Notes: a model not told the origin generated them from the sequence alone. DNA of 64,000 nt from Vampirovibrio chlorellavorus (GCA_903866275.1 CAIPMU010000013.1:1-64000), one strand, 5' to 3'; positions 17,682 to 27,244 are shown, numbered from the stretch's first letter. A program made the numbers and translations.

Positions 17682-20600
17682 TTGTCCAAGACCACTGATA
17701 CCCCAAGCCGGGAGTTGTACCTTCTTGAGAATGTGCCCATTCAGGGGCGGAAAACCGAACTTCGCCAACTGTTAAAATTGCTCAATCTGGCTAAAACCGG
17801 ACAGCCCAAAGCGGCACTCATCACCGGCGATGCAGGCATCGGCAAGAGTGCACTGCTGGAAACATTCACCCAACTGGTGAACGAGGGGATTTACTGCCGG
17901 GTGCTGCAACTGGGAAAAATGACCCTGAACTCACCGGAAGAAGTTTACGTTCGCCTGATTGAGCAGTTGCAGGTGGATGCCAATCTAATTCTCGATGATG
18001 CGCTGATTGCGGTGAACGAAATCACCCGCGAGCTGGACTTACACTGGGAGCGTCAGGATTTGATCCGGGCCATTGCGCTGGTCAAACTGCAGGAATCCAT
18101 TGGCGGCAAGGAAGCAGTGAGTCAGGAGCAGCTGGTCAAGGCCATTCGCAGTCAGGTGCCCGCCATTAAAAAACTGAAGTTCTCGGTGAACGAGAGCATT
18201 CAAAAGCTGGTCGATCTGATCGTGAACCCGTGGATTATGATTGCCACATCGTTGCTCAACCCCATTAGTCCTGCGCTAAAAGAAGCCATTGAACTGGCCG
18301 AAACGCTTCGGAACAATGATTTTCAATTGCCGCAGGAAAACAAACTGGCCAACCTGCTTAGCCCACCCGCAGCCCAACCCAAGCCTGCCCCGCTGAACTC
18401 CATTGAAAGCCTGCCGCCAGTCCGAGAACCGCTGCGGGATATGCCCCGAAGCGAAGGAGTACGCGAGCCCTTTGCCCCCATTGATCAGGATGACTTCTCG
18501 GACCTGCTGCAGGAGCCCAGCGGGAATAAAAAACTGCCACTACTGGTTGATCCCGAATTAAACTTGCTCATGGAAGAGAACCAGCGCGCCATGGCTGCCG
18601 CCGGAGAAAACTACCCGCTCTCCCCTGCCAAGCCAATGCCAAAACCCGTGCAAGTGGTTGCTCCGGTGGAATCTACACCCACCCCGGAACAAGCCTACGC
18701 CGGACACGACGCCTTTGCGCCCATCCGTATGGACGCACCGCCACGGCCTATCAAAGATCCCCTGATTCGGCACCTGATGACGGTGTTCCACTTTATCAAC
18801 GCCAGCATTCAAAAGCTGGATAGCGGCATGCTAATCGTGCTGGATGAATGGGATCGCACCGAAAACATGGCCAAACTGGCCGAGCTGAAAGCGTTCTTCA
18901 GCGAGCTGGTGCTGCAGATAACCGAGCAGAAAAACTATCACTTCATGTTAGTGATGACGGCCCGCACCGAAGGCGAAAGCTACACACTGGGCGGTTCGCT
19001 TTACAATCACTTCCGCACCAAACTGTTACTGGATGTGCTGAACGAAGGTGCCTGCCGCAAGCTGGTGCGAAGCCTTTTCAAGGACAGCAAGGCCGAACTG
19101 GATGAAGAGATCCATCTGCGACTTTACGGCCTCAGTCGGGGAAACCCCTTCTGGCACCTGAAGATTGCCCACTACATGAAAGAACGCGTAGAAAGCAACC
19201 GCATCCGCGAGATAGACAGTGAGTTCTACGACAAACTGGGCATTGATCAGTTAAACAACCTGCTGGATCTGAGCTTCACCCGCCTGAAGCTGACCTTCCT
19301 CAATGATGAGGAGTCGTTGTATAAAGTCATCGCGGCCCTGCTCAAACATTTTGCCGAAGCCCCGTTCTCGGCCAATCAGGCCATCAAGGAGGTCAGCGCA
19401 TCACAGGGCTTCACCGATGGCTATGTGTTCGAAGTACTCAGGGCCCTGTATCGGCATGATTTAATTCAACTGGCCAGCGGTAGCCAACTGCAACAGGCTC
19501 AAGGGCATCGGGAAGGCAACGCCCAGCAGGATCCCTGCTACATCATTCAAAGCCGCTTTGCGCTGGATTTTCTCCATGAGAAAACCCGCATGATCGAGAC
19601 CGACATCTCCACTGATGAGAAGATCATGTTCCTGAAAAAGATCATTCCCCTGTCGGTCAAATCCGGCGATCTGGATCGGGAAAAAACCCTGGAAGTGCTG
19701 GCTCTGGGCGATGCCATGGGCAACGCCGAGCTAGTAACGTTCCTGGAAGAAGTGTTTGTGGAAGCCATGCAGGATCCCAAGGCCGTGGTAAGGGTGACCG
19801 CCCTGAACAACATTGCGCTGATTGATACGCATGGGGCCCGCGAAGCCATCTTTACCGCGCTGAAGGATGATGATTCGATGGTGCGGGAATACGCGGCACG
19901 CAATCTGGCCCTGATGACCCAAAAGGCCCACGACCCCAGTCTGGCCAACCGGGTGATCGATCTGATGCTGGATATTATCGATGATGAATCCGACGCGGTG
20001 CGGGCGCAGGTTTACGCCGCGCTCACCAAGCATCGGCTACACCGGGATCTCACCAGCGTGTTCATCAAGGGCACGTCGGATGCCTGCGAGGCGGTGCGGT
20101 TGACCTCCATTCGCAATCTGACCGAATTGGAAATTCAAACGCCCTATGTCTTTAACTGTCTGATGGACGCGATGAACGATCCGCTGAGCGAGATTCGTCG
20201 TTACGCCTGCCTGGGCCTGCAACGCTATCCCAACGCAGAGGCCATTGACGCCATCGTCAAGACCCTGCAAACCGATAATGATGTCAGCATTCGCTCGCTG
20301 GCCGCTGATTCGTTGAGCCGGATGGAAGACAACAAGGCCTTTTTGGCGCTGGTTTCTGCCCTGCGCCAGGAAGCCTCGGAAGATGTGAAACTGGCCGTCG
20401 TGCGCGCCTTGGGCAAACGGCGCGGCTGGCAAACCGAGGCCGTATTACAGGAAGCGCTGCAAGGGGCCGATTACGAATCGATGCCCGTCTTCACATGGGC
20501 CTGCATTCGGAGTCTGGGGCAGGTGGCAGGCACCGAGCGTTCGCGCAACCTGTTGCTGGGCATCCAAAACAAAATCACCAACGGCATTATCCTCAGTGCA

Positions 20601-20933
20601 CTGGACGTGGCCGTGCAACGCATCAGCGAGCGGGTTGAGGAACTGGCGCAAATGGAACGCCAACTGGAAGAAGCCACGCCTCTGGCGGTGGCCACCCCCA
20701 GCGACGAAGATCACGAAGTAGAAGTACCCGAAGAGGAAGTGCTTCTGGATGAAGCCCTGATGCGGGAGGGGGATCTGCTGGAGGAAGCCCAGCAGGCCCG
20801 TGCGGCGGAATTCATGGATGAAGCCCCCCTACCCAGTTCGACGATTCGTTCGACCAGCGGTTCTTCGTTTCTGGAGAGTGTGGGCGGACGTTCACACTCC
20901 CTGCTGAAACTGCCGTTTGACCGCAATAATTAG
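17682..20933 (+). CDS. large P-loop NTPase with HEAT repeats
   Basis: A 1083-residue protein with a TTG start at 17682 preceded by GAGTGAGAG. The N-terminal P-loop NTPase of the AAA/STAND type has Walker A GDAGIGKS at residues 49-56 and a Walker B-like MLIVLDEWD near residue 385. Between them is a ~170-residue Pro-rich low-complexity insert (~225-365), an unusual split. After a helical region come HEAT-type repeats (~690-970) and a Glu/Ala-rich tail. The architecture suggests a signalling or scaffold ATPase whose repeats sense a partner; target unknown. It is the second giant HEAT protein here, after the one at 172-3861. No trans-membrane segment is seen. Confidence 0.85.
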   Translation: MSKTTDTPSRELYLLENVPIQGRKTELRQLLKLLNLAKTGQPKAALITGDAGIGKSALLETFTQLVNEGIYCRVLQLGKMTLNSPEEVYVRLIEQLQVDANLILDDALIAVNEITRELDLHWERQDLIRAIALVKLQESIGGKEAVSQEQLVKAIRSQVPAIKKLKFSVNESIQKLVDLIVNPWIMIATSLLNPISPALKEAIELAETLRNNDFQLPQENKLANLLSPPAAQPKPAPLNSIESLPPVREPLRDMPRSEGVREPFAPIDQDDFSDLLQEPSGNKKLPLLVDPELNLLMEENQRAMAAAGENYPLSPAKPMPKPVQVVAPVESTPTPEQAYAGHDAFAPIRMDAPPRPIKDPLIRHLMTVFHFINASIQKLDSGMLIVLDEWDRTENMAKLAELKAFFSELVLQITEQKNYHFMLVMTARTEGESYTLGGSLYNHFRTKLLLDVLNEGACRKLVRSLFKDSKAELDEEIHLRLYGLSRGNPFWHLKIAHYMKERVESNRIREIDSEFYDKLGIDQLNNLLDLSFTRLKLTFLNDEESLYKVIAALLKHFAEAPFSANQAIKEVSASQGFTDGYVFEVLRALYRHDLIQLASGSQLQQAQGHREGNAQQDPCYIIQSRFALDFLHEKTRMIETDISTDEKIMFLKKIIPLSVKSGDLDREKTLEVLALGDAMGNAELVTFLEEVFVEAMQDPKAVVRVTALNNIALIDTHGAREAIFTALKDDDSMVREYAARNLALMTQKAHDPSLANRVIDLMLDIIDDESDAVRAQVYAALTKHRLHRDLTSVFIKGTSDACEAVRLTSIRNLTELEIQTPYVFNCLMDAMNDPLSEIRRYACLGLQRYPNAEAIDAIVKTLQTDNDVSIRSLAADSLSRMEDNKAFLALVSALRQEASEDVKLAVVRALGKRRGWQTEAVLQEALQGADYESMPVFTWACIRSLGQVAGTERSRNLLLGIQNKITNGIILSALDVAVQRISERVEELAQMERQLEEATPLAVATPSDEDHEVEVPEEEVLLDEALMREGDLLEEAQQARAAEFMDEAPLPSSTIRSTSGSSFLESVGGRSHSLLKLPFDRNN

Positions 20934-21172
20934 AACAGCCAATTAGACCAACCGGGGCAGAGCGCCCCTGCCGGATCGCTGCCACGATCCGGATTGGCCT
21001 CAGAGCGAATTAGGCAGGTTGGCTAATTTCAACGCAAACTGAAGCTTGCTAGAGTAAAGTGGGGCAAACAAGAAAGGCTTGGTCACATTGGTGACCAGGG
21101 GTGGAATTTGGCCTGCCCCATTCTGGCCTTGAGGCCGATCAAACCGCAACAATCGGAGAGGGAATCGTGACT

Positions 21173-21394
21173 ATGCGAAAAACCGTGACACTCACACTTG
21201 AACCCGAACTGGCTGAATTTATCGATCAGCAGCCGGGCATGGTTGACCCCAGCGCTTTCATGGCCAGACTGTTTTACGAGGAAATGCAACGGCAAGGGTT
21301 TCAGTTTAACGCCCAGGCCAAACCGGGCGAACACGATGAAGTTCTGCACGAACTGGAACGCATGACCGAGCAAAGTATACCCGCCGCAGGCTGA
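21173..21394 (+). CDS. small ribbon-helix-helix-like protein, paralogue 1
   Basis: A 73-residue protein starting 'MRKTVTLTLEPELAEFID', which reads like the beta-strand plus first helix of ribbon-helix-helix DNA-binding proteins. GGAGAGGG precedes it; a GTG six bases earlier is an alternative start. The central stretch (DPSAFMARLF...RQ) recurs in the next gene (DPNAYMVKLL...RQ), so the two look like tandem paralogues 11 bases apart. Function unknown; no toxin partner is adjacent. Confidence 0.65.
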   Translation: MRKTVTLTLEPELAEFIDQQPGMVDPSAFMARLFYEEMQRQGFQFNAQAKPGEHDEVLHELERMTEQSIPAAG

Positions 21395-21405
21395 AGGGAG
21401 CAAAG

Positions 21406-21615
21406 ATGTCTCGCCCAGGCAAACCCCATGCGTCACTCAACGCCCCGCCCGACACGGCGCAGTCCCACAGCTATGTGCTGATTGTCGATGAAGCGATCGC
21501 CAGTTTTATGGCGGCGCAACACATCACCGATCCCAACGCGTATATGGTGAAATTACTGCAAAACGAAAAACAACGGCAGACCGGCCAGCCGCCCCAGGTT
21601 CAATCCAGGCAGTAA
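21406..21615 (+). CDS. small ribbon-helix-helix-like protein, paralogue 2
   Basis: A 69-residue protein with GGGAG 7-8 bases before its ATG. Residues ~25-58 align with paralogue 1 ('..D.A.ASFM....ITDPNAYMVKLL.NE..RQ'). The N-terminus is Pro/Ser-rich and differs from its neighbour. No function can be assigned. Confidence 0.6.
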   Translation: MSRPGKPHASLNAPPDTAQSHSYVLIVDEAIASFMAAQHITDPNAYMVKLLQNEKQRQTGQPPQVQSRQ

Positions 21616-21655
21616 ATCAGCCTAAACGCAATGTCCCGGTGATATTTAAACCGGT

Positions 21656-22591
21656 TTAATGGGCACCAATCGACAGACGATAGGCCTGATTCAAATTAGT
21701 ATTCAGGAGCACCACAAACACGAGACCGGCCAATCCAAGACCAATGAATGCTGTCACGGCGAAGGCACTGCGCAAAATACCCACACGCCCATGCTGAACC
21801 TGCAAGGGTTGCCCATGCGCATCTCGCACCGATTGGTCCCAGGGCGTGGCGTGGTAAGCCGTCAGGTGATGATAAGCCAGCACGTTCATGACCAGATTCA
21901 CCATTGGAACTTTCAGCCCCATGCCCTTGAGCCAAAGGAGGGCAGTACGTTGAAACGCTTGCCTGAACGTTAAATCCCGCCCATCCGACTGACTGACCCG
22001 GATATTCAGGAGCCATTTGCCGGGCGTTGTCCCCAGACCAGCCAGTGCCGCACTTTCCAGAAGCATCCAACCGGCAGCCATGAACAGCAGATACCCGACA
22101 AACGACCAGCACACCAGCTCAATATCGTAAGGGTCATGCTGACTAATCTGCCAGGCGGTCCAGGAAGCCATCACCTGCAACAGAGACAGGTCCAGCATGC
22201 GGGCCCAATATCTCACCCAGGGACGCACCGGAGCCCACTGAGGCGAAAACAACACCTGCCACGCCTGACAGCGAGGGCACTTCAGGGCTTCCGGCGCCAT
22301 TTCCTGCGAGCAATAACGACACACACCGGACTGTACAGCGGTCGTCAAGGCCGAAGATCGAAACCCCACCTCAGAACTATCTGTTAAGTGCTCAGCCCAG
22401 GAGTGTTGAGGCTGACCAGCTTGCATGGCGCTCAACCAGGAAGTGCCCGAGGGGCTTCCCGACAGCCGGTTGACAGACTTCATGCGGCTGGCCGTGAACG
22501 TGCCGAATGCCTGAACTCGCGCCAAATCAGAAGCAGGTTCGCTTTGCCGCCGCTCGCGCATACTGCGAATCACACTTAAATAATCAGTCAT
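21656..22591 (-). CDS. zinc-ribbon RDD family membrane protein
   Basis: A 311-residue protein. ATG at 22591 is chosen because GAGGGG lies about 9 bases upstream. The N-terminal ~85 residues are soluble. A zinc ribbon CRYC...CPRC sits near 90-110. An RDD domain with about three to four hydrophobic segments follows (signature R-YWARMLDLSLL near 125, then 'GTTPGKWLLNIRV' near 185). RDD proteins are poorly characterised membrane proteins, some linked to transport; the role here is unknown. Confidence 0.8.
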   Translation of the reverse strand: MTDYLSVIRSMRERRQSEPASDLARVQAFGTFTASRMKSVNRLSGSPSGTSWLSAMQAGQPQHSWAEHLTDSSEVGFRSSALTTAVQSGVCRYCSQEMAPEALKCPRCQAWQVLFSPQWAPVRPWVRYWARMLDLSLLQVMASWTAWQISQHDPYDIELVCWSFVGYLLFMAAGWMLLESAALAGLGTTPGKWLLNIRVSQSDGRDLTFRQAFQRTALLWLKGMGLKVPMVNLVMNVLAYHHLTAYHATPWDQSVRDAHGQPLQVQHGRVGILRSAFAVTAFIGLGLAGLVFVVLLNTNLNQAYRLSIGAH

Positions 22592-22771
22592 GAAACGATC
22601 CCCTCTTGATTCAGCAGTCAAATTGGCCCTAAAAAATCAGCAAACACCACGCCGTACCCAATCATGAAAGGGTTCGCCTTGCCAAACGGGAATGGGGCTT
22701 AGCCTCCTAAACGCCAACAAGGGGATTGTAATCCAATCCCCTTGTAGTATCAAACTGGTGTATGTTCGGTT

Positions 22772-23911
22772 TTAGACAGGCACGGGCACGGTTTTCAAAA
22801 CCTGAGCCAAGGCATCCGCCACTTGCTGCTGCTCTTCTGCCGTCATTTCAGGGAACATGGGCAGCGAGAACACCCGATCGCTCAGATCCTCACACAGCGG
22901 GTAATCTTGCGGATTCAGATTCAAATCGGCATGGGTCTGCTGACGGTATAAGGGCACCGGATAATAAATCATGCTCTGAATGCCCGCCGCTTGCAGTTTT
23001 TGCTGCACATCGGCGCGCAACTTGGCCGCATCGGGGCCCTGCAGTTGCAGGGTGTACTGATGGAACACGTGCTGTCCGTCGCTATGCCGGTAAGGGGTTT
23101 TCACCCACTCCGCCAGAGGCTTAAGCAATTCATCATAGCGGCTGGCCACGGCCTGACGCGCATGGTTCCACTCGTCAATGTGTTTCAGTTTCACGCGTAA
23201 GACGGCGGCCTGAATTTCATCCAGTCGGCTGTTCAGCCCCGATTCTTCATGATAGTAACGCTGGCGGCTGCCGTGAACCCGGAGCATCCGCAAACGTTCC
23301 GCCAGATCGTCATCGTTGGTGGTACACATCCCGCCATCCCCAAGACAGCCCAGGTTTTTGGAGGGGAAAAAGCTGAAGCAGCCAATCTCGCCAATGGTAC
23401 CCACCTTCTGGCCTTTAAACTCGGAGCCGATGGCCTGGGCGCAATCTTCGATGATGGCCAGCTTGTGAGCCTGGGCAAAACGTTTCACTTCATCCATATT
23501 GGCCGCCTGACCAAAAATATGAACGGGCAAAATGGCTTTGGTATTCGGGGTCAATGCGGCTTCCAGCAAGGACACGTCAAAGTTCATGGTGTCGGGTTCA
23601 ATATCGATAAACACCGGCTTGGCACCCGCCCGGGCAATGGACTCGGAAGTGGCCATATAGCTGAACGGGGTGGTGATCACCTCATCGCCATCACCAATTC
23701 TCAGGGCTTTCAGGGCCAGAAAGAGAGCATCAGTGCCATTGGCGCAACCAATGACATGCTTCACACCCAGGTATTGAGCCATTTCGGCTTCAAAGGCTTT
23801 CACTTCCGGGCCGAGAATGTAGTGACCGGAAGCCGCGACGCGAATTAGGGCGTCATTAATCTGCGTTTTGAGCAGTTCGTATTGTCGAGTCAGGTTTAGA
23901 ATAGGAATCAA
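22772..23911 (-). CDS. DegT/DnrJ/EryC1/StrS sugar aminotransferase
   Basis: A 379-residue PLP-dependent aminotransferase that would place an amino group on a keto nucleotide-sugar. The PLP lysine lies in FFPSKNLGCLGDGG near residue 186; ANGTDAL near 60 and EDCAQAIG near 157 are typical of the family. The start is TTG at 23911 with an excellent AGGAGG nine bases upstream. It overlaps the preceding acyltransferase gene by 56 bases, so they are coupled. Together they look like a WbpE/WbpD-type pair making a 2,3-diacetamido or similar surface sugar; that pathway is inference. Confidence 0.93.
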   Translation of the reverse strand: MIPILNLTRQYELLKTQINDALIRVAASGHYILGPEVKAFEAEMAQYLGVKHVIGCANGTDALFLALKALRIGDGDEVITTPFSYMATSESIARAGAKPVFIDIEPDTMNFDVSLLEAALTPNTKAILPVHIFGQAANMDEVKRFAQAHKLAIIEDCAQAIGSEFKGQKVGTIGEIGCFSFFPSKNLGCLGDGGMCTTNDDDLAERLRMLRVHGSRQRYYHEESGLNSRLDEIQAAVLRVKLKHIDEWNHARQAVASRYDELLKPLAEWVKTPYRHSDGQHVFHQYTLQLQGPDAAKLRADVQQKLQAAGIQSMIYYPVPLYRQQTHADLNLNPQDYPLCEDLSDRVFSLPMFPEMTAEEQQQVADALAQVLKTVPVPV

Positions 23912-24578
23912 AAGTGGGGTCCTCCTGGGTCAATTGTAGGACTTTCCACTTGGATTGCCTCTGGTAACGTCTGCCGCAATAAGCGCAGGACACCGTGCTT
24001 TCCGGCTCCGTATACGGAGTGGACCGGGAAGCCGAGCTGGACTGGAGGTTGAGGGACTGCCCGCATTCACAACGCCACCCGGCAAACTTCAAGGGATTGC
24101 CATATGCTATCGCAAAATCGGGAATATTTCTATCGACAATGGTCCCCGCTTCAATAAAAGCGAAACGGCCAATCGTAAACCCTGAAGCCACGGTGGTATT
24201 CGGCCCCAGCTGAGCCCCCTGCCTCACCAGGGTAGGACTGACCCGAGACATGTTATTGGGAATCGCCCGGACATAGCGATTTTCGATAAACGTGACGCAA
24301 GGACCACAGTAGACATTGTTCTCCAGGATCACCCCACTGTTGAGCTGCACGTTGTTCATCACCTTGACGTGATTGCCCACCAGCACTCCGGACGCAATGG
24401 TCACGTTGCGCCCAATCAGGCAGTAATCCCCAATGATGGCATGCGACATAATGTGCGAGAAATGCAGCACCGAGGTATGCTCACCGATGCGACAAGGCGT
24501 ATCCACGTATGAGGATTCGTGGATATAGGCGGTTTCCGCCCGATGATCCGCTAGGAATGGTTCATGCTCACGGTGCAT
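23856..24578 (-). CDS. left-handed beta-helix acyltransferase (WbpD-like)
   Basis: A 240-residue hexapeptide-repeat acyltransferase. Residues ~18-160 show the [IV]G..... hexapeptide rhythm (IGEHTSV, IGDYCLIGRNVTI, VGNHVKV). A C-terminal Cys-rich tail (CECG...CAYC) could bind zinc, as seen in some sugar N-acetyltransferases. In tandem with the aminotransferase it should acetylate the amino-sugar just formed. The last ~18 codons overlap the aminotransferase start region. Confidence 0.85.
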   Translation of the reverse strand: MHREHEPFLADHRAETAYIHESSYVDTPCRIGEHTSVLHFSHIMSHAIIGDYCLIGRNVTIASGVLVGNHVKVMNNVQLNSGVILENNVYCGPCVTFIENRYVRAIPNNMSRVSPTLVRQGAQLGPNTTVASGFTIGRFAFIEAGTIVDRNIPDFAIAYGNPLKFAGWRCECGQSLNLQSSSASRSTPYTEPESTVSCAYCGRRYQRQSKWKVLQLTQEDPTFDSYSKPDSTIRTAQNAD

Positions 24579-24979
24579 ACCGACCCTCTGATCCTGTTTA
24601 GAGCCTGCCTGTGGGAAACCTTCTACTCATGAGTATATCACATTATTGTATATTAGCTTCCCTTTAAATAGTAATGCTTCAATTGGGGGATTTACAAGGG
24701 CACAGAAGATGCCATGCGCGCTCAAAAACAACTTTTAACAAACTTATTGCGCCCCTCACACCAAAAGGCCTGCTCCCTGTAAAGATCGAGCAACAGTATT
24801 TACAGATTAAAGCAATTCTTATATCTTGATTGTTTTTATTTTGTAAGCTAACAAAATTAAATCTTGATTCCACGGTCCTTAACATTACCACGGGCCACAG
24901 CGCAGGCTCTGAAGTTGATTGGAATCCCCCTTATCTCGTCCATTGTTATTGAATAGCGCAACCAACAGGAGAAACATTG
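24579..24979. other. AT-rich intergenic region
   Basis: About 400 bases between divergent genes, rich in A/T around 24620-24680 and 24810-24870, with no open frame carrying an SD. It probably holds promoters for both sides, but I cannot name convincing -35/-10 pairs. Confidence 0.4.
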
Positions 24980-25876
24980 ATGTCAGCATACGGTATTTCA
25001 AGCACCCCCCAATTTAAACCACTCACAGCAAGCCTTGACGCTAAAACCGGAACAACCGGCTCAACGGGTACAGCCGGAACAACAGGTAGTTCAGCATTAA
25101 CAGGCACAACCGCTTTAAATGCTGGCCTGAGTTCCACGTCCAATCAACAAGGGGGACTTCCTAGTGCGGCTCTCGGCACTGGCCAAGGTGGCATGGCTGA
25201 CATCATGAGTGCACTTACCCAGATTTTATCGATGCTAGGCAGTATGCTTCAGAGCCTGCTCGGTGGTGGAGCAGCTGATGCTGGTTCGTCTGCAGGCGCT
25301 TCTCCCCTTTCAACTGGAACGACAGGTAATACTAGCAATGCAGGAAACGCTGGTAATGCGGGCAATGCTGGAAATGCTGGTAATGCTGGAAATGCCGGTG
25401 ATGCTGGTAATGCGGGCAATGCTGGAAACGCCGGTAATGCTGGTAATGCGGGCAATGCTGGAAACGCCGGTAATGCTGGAAACGCCGGTAATGCTGGTAA
25501 TGCTGGAAACGCCGGTAATGCTGGCAATACAGATGATGCAAATGATGATGGTGATGCTGACGATGCAGGCAAGGCCGGTAATGCTGGCAACGCTGGTAAT
25601 GCAGGCAACGCTGGTAATGCTGGTAACGCTGGTAATGCTGGCAACGCCGGTAATGCTGGTAACGCTGGTAATGCTGGCAACGCCGGTAATGCTGGTAATG
25701 CTGGCAACGCCGGTAATGCTGGTAAGGCAGGTAAAGCAGCAGGTGGCGCTGGCGGTGCTAAAAAGAGTAAAGGTGACCACCACAAACAACAACCCAAAGC
25801 TCATGGCGGCGGTGAAGCTAGCGGTGCCAGTAAAACCGGTAAGACCAATAAGGCTAGCAAGACTGGTAAGGGCTGA
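24980..25876 (+). CDS. Gly-Asn-Ala triplet repeat protein
   Basis: A 298-residue low-complexity protein; AGGAG lies 9 bases before ATG 24980. Residues 1-75 are Thr/Gly/Ser/Ala-rich. A short amphipathic segment (SALTQILSMLGSMLQSLLGG) follows at ~75-95. Then come two long runs of Gly-Asn-Ala triplets separated by an acidic Asp-rich break (~183-196), and a basic Lys/Gly/Ser/His-rich tail (~252-298). There is no signal peptide, sortase motif or Pro, so it is not ordinary collagen despite the G-X-Y period. Function unknown; a surface or filament-forming repeat protein is one possibility. It seems to be a single-gene unit. Confidence 0.75.
   Translation: MSAYGISSTPQFKPLTASLDAKTGTTGSTGTAGTTGSSALTGTTALNAGLSSTSNQQGGLPSAALGTGQGGMADIMSALTQILSMLGSMLQSLLGGGAADAGSSAGASPLSTGTTGNTSNAGNAGNAGNAGNAGNAGNAGDAGNAGNAGNAGNAGNAGNAGNAGNAGNAGNAGNAGNAGNAGNTDDANDDGDADDAGKAGNAGNAGNAGNAGNAGNAGNAGNAGNAGNAGNAGNAGNAGNAGNAGNAGKAGKAAGGAGGAKKSKGDHHKQQPKAHGGGEASGASKTGKTNKASKTGKG
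25337..25737 (+). repeat. 9-bp tandem repeat coding Gly-Asn-Ala
   Basis: Degenerate 9-base units of the type GGTAATGCT / GGCAACGCC fill 25337-25525 and 25568-25737, interrupted at 25526-25567 by an Asp-rich stretch. Synonymous variation between units indicates selection for the peptide, not just recent slippage. Confidence 0.9.
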
Positions 25877-25902
25877 ACCTCCTAAATCATTTCAGACTTC
25901 AT

Positions 25903-25945
25903 AAAAACCAATCAAGACTCATCCTTAAAAATGAGTCTTGATTGG
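25903..25945 (-). terminator. strong hairpin terminator
   Basis: A perfect 15-bp stem (25908-25922 with 25931-25945, 8-base loop) is followed on the minus strand by TTTTTAT. It terminates the minus-strand gene at 26031 and may also stop the repeat-protein transcript coming from the other side. Confidence 0.8.
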
Positions 25946-26030
25946 CGTTCAGGCACAAGACCTCAAGAACAGTCAGACAATAACTGAAATAAACCCATAC
26001 CACTTCGCTTCTCAGGGGCTCTCACAAAGG

Positions 26031-26639
26031 TTATCCGGGCCTTTTCCTGATCTTTTGTTCTGCTGGATCCCGTTTTAAATGCAAGTGCACCTGACATAAA
26101 TTCATCACCAGAGAGTAGATGAAGCTACCCAACCCGATCGCCAAACCAGCTCCGGCACCGTAGGCCGTTGTTGCCATAAACCGAAACCCTGGCAAAGATT
26201 TCTCTTCAATTTTGCACAATTTGATCAACAAAAACGAGGCCGCCGTTGCGGCAGAAACACTCCCCCCCCCCAACAATCCAGAGCGCAAGGCATGGGTCAA
26301 GGCATCCTGGGTGGCCTGAGGCAAATAATCCGCCAGCTCAGCCGTTTTTTCCACCCATCGATCGATGAGTGGAATGCGCGTTTTCAACAGATGGCGCTGC
26401 CCTTTCAAAGAGACAGCCTCATCATTACCCAATCCCCCCAGCCGAGTGACATCTATGGGCGCTCTGGAAGCGTTCAGAAGATCATTTCCCAGGCTGCGCT
26501 GCAAGGTATCCAGCGTGACAGAAACACTTTTTGGAGCCATCAAACCAGGCTGCACACCGCCAGACTGGCCCATCACAAAGCCCCGGGGAGCTCCCGGTAA
26601 AAACCCGTATGGATAGGACATGGATCCCTGAATAGTCAT
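26031..26639 (-). CDS. hypothetical membrane-associated protein
   Basis: A 202-residue protein that I do not recognise. The N-terminal third is Gly/Pro-rich. Residues ~120-180 contain two weak hydrophobic stretches (GGGSVSAATAASFLLIKL and AYGAGAGLAIGLGSFIYSLVM), which could be glycine-rich membrane helices. The C-terminus is basic. The start is uncertain: ATG 26639 or ATG 26621 (AGGGA four bases before). It ends ahead of the strong terminator at 25903. Confidence 0.55.
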   Translation of the reverse strand: MTIQGSMSYPYGFLPGAPRGFVMGQSGGVQPGLMAPKSVSVTLDTLQRSLGNDLLNASRAPIDVTRLGGLGNDEAVSLKGQRHLLKTRIPLIDRWVEKTAELADYLPQATQDALTHALRSGLLGGGSVSAATAASFLLIKLCKIEEKSLPGFRFMATTAYGAGAGLAIGLGSFIYSLVMNLCQVHLHLKRDPAEQKIRKRPG

Positions 26640-27022
26640 TGGGGACAATCCGACGCTTGATAAACAGGCAGTAAGCGATTCAGCATCTGGAAACCTAACA
26701 AAGACGGTGAGGCCTCCATCCAGTGAGCCGTTATTGCTTGTAACAAACGAAGTCCGACAAAACTGTTGCGAAAGTTGAGGGAATCAAGGTCACTTCCTGT
26801 AATAATTTGTTACAAACACCAGCGCGCCCAAAAAAACCACACAACCGCTGCTCTCTTTTTAAGCCTGGGTTCCACAGAAATTGGCCCGCCCCCCCATACG
26901 CTCCCGCATTAGCCACCCCCGTGTTCCACCGGCAACAGGTCCGACCTGTTGCCAAGTGCCTGTTTTAATGATTCAATAACTCCACTTAAGCTTTTTTTCA
27001 ACAATAATGAAGGATTCCCCCA
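26640..27022. other. intergenic region upstream of rpmB
   Basis: About 380 bases between divergent genes. No supported open frame or RNA gene is seen. AAGGA just before 27023 is the rpmB SD. Confidence 0.4.
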
Positions 27023-27217
27023 ATGGCAGCAGTCTGCGAAGTGTGCGAAAAGCGCCGCAACAAATCAAACAAGGTTTGCTTCTCCAACAAGCATCACCGT
27101 TTTTTCCAATATCCCAACCTGCAAAAATGCAAAGTGGTGTTGCCCAACGGTCAGCATAAATCCATCCGGGTTTGCACCAGCTGCATTCGCGCTAACAAAA
27201 TCAAAAGAGCGGTTTAA
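27023..27217 (+). CDS. rpmB: 50S ribosomal protein L28
   Basis: A 64-residue L28 of the large ribosomal subunit. It begins with the usual 'CEVCEKRR.KSNKV' and ends in 'VCTSCIRANKI', so both CxxC pairs are present and this is the zinc-binding form. AAGGA lies 8 bases before the ATG, and a terminator follows after ~30 bases, so it is a single-gene transcript. Confidence 0.95.
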   Translation: MAAVCEVCEKRRNKSNKVCFSNKHHRFFQYPNLQKCKVVLPNGQHKSIRVCTSCIRANKIKRAV

Positions 27218-27244
27218 TCCCTCCCCGATTTTCAAGACATCTCG

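Noticed and set aside
24980-25876. Classical bacterial collagen-like protein
   Set aside because: The glycine period is right but there is no Pro or the usual charged X-Y pattern, and no export signal.
25249-25904. Long antisense and alternative frames across the Gly-Asn-Ala repeats
   Set aside because: They are open only because 9-bp repeats have no stops in those frames; the SD-led plus frame explains the locus.
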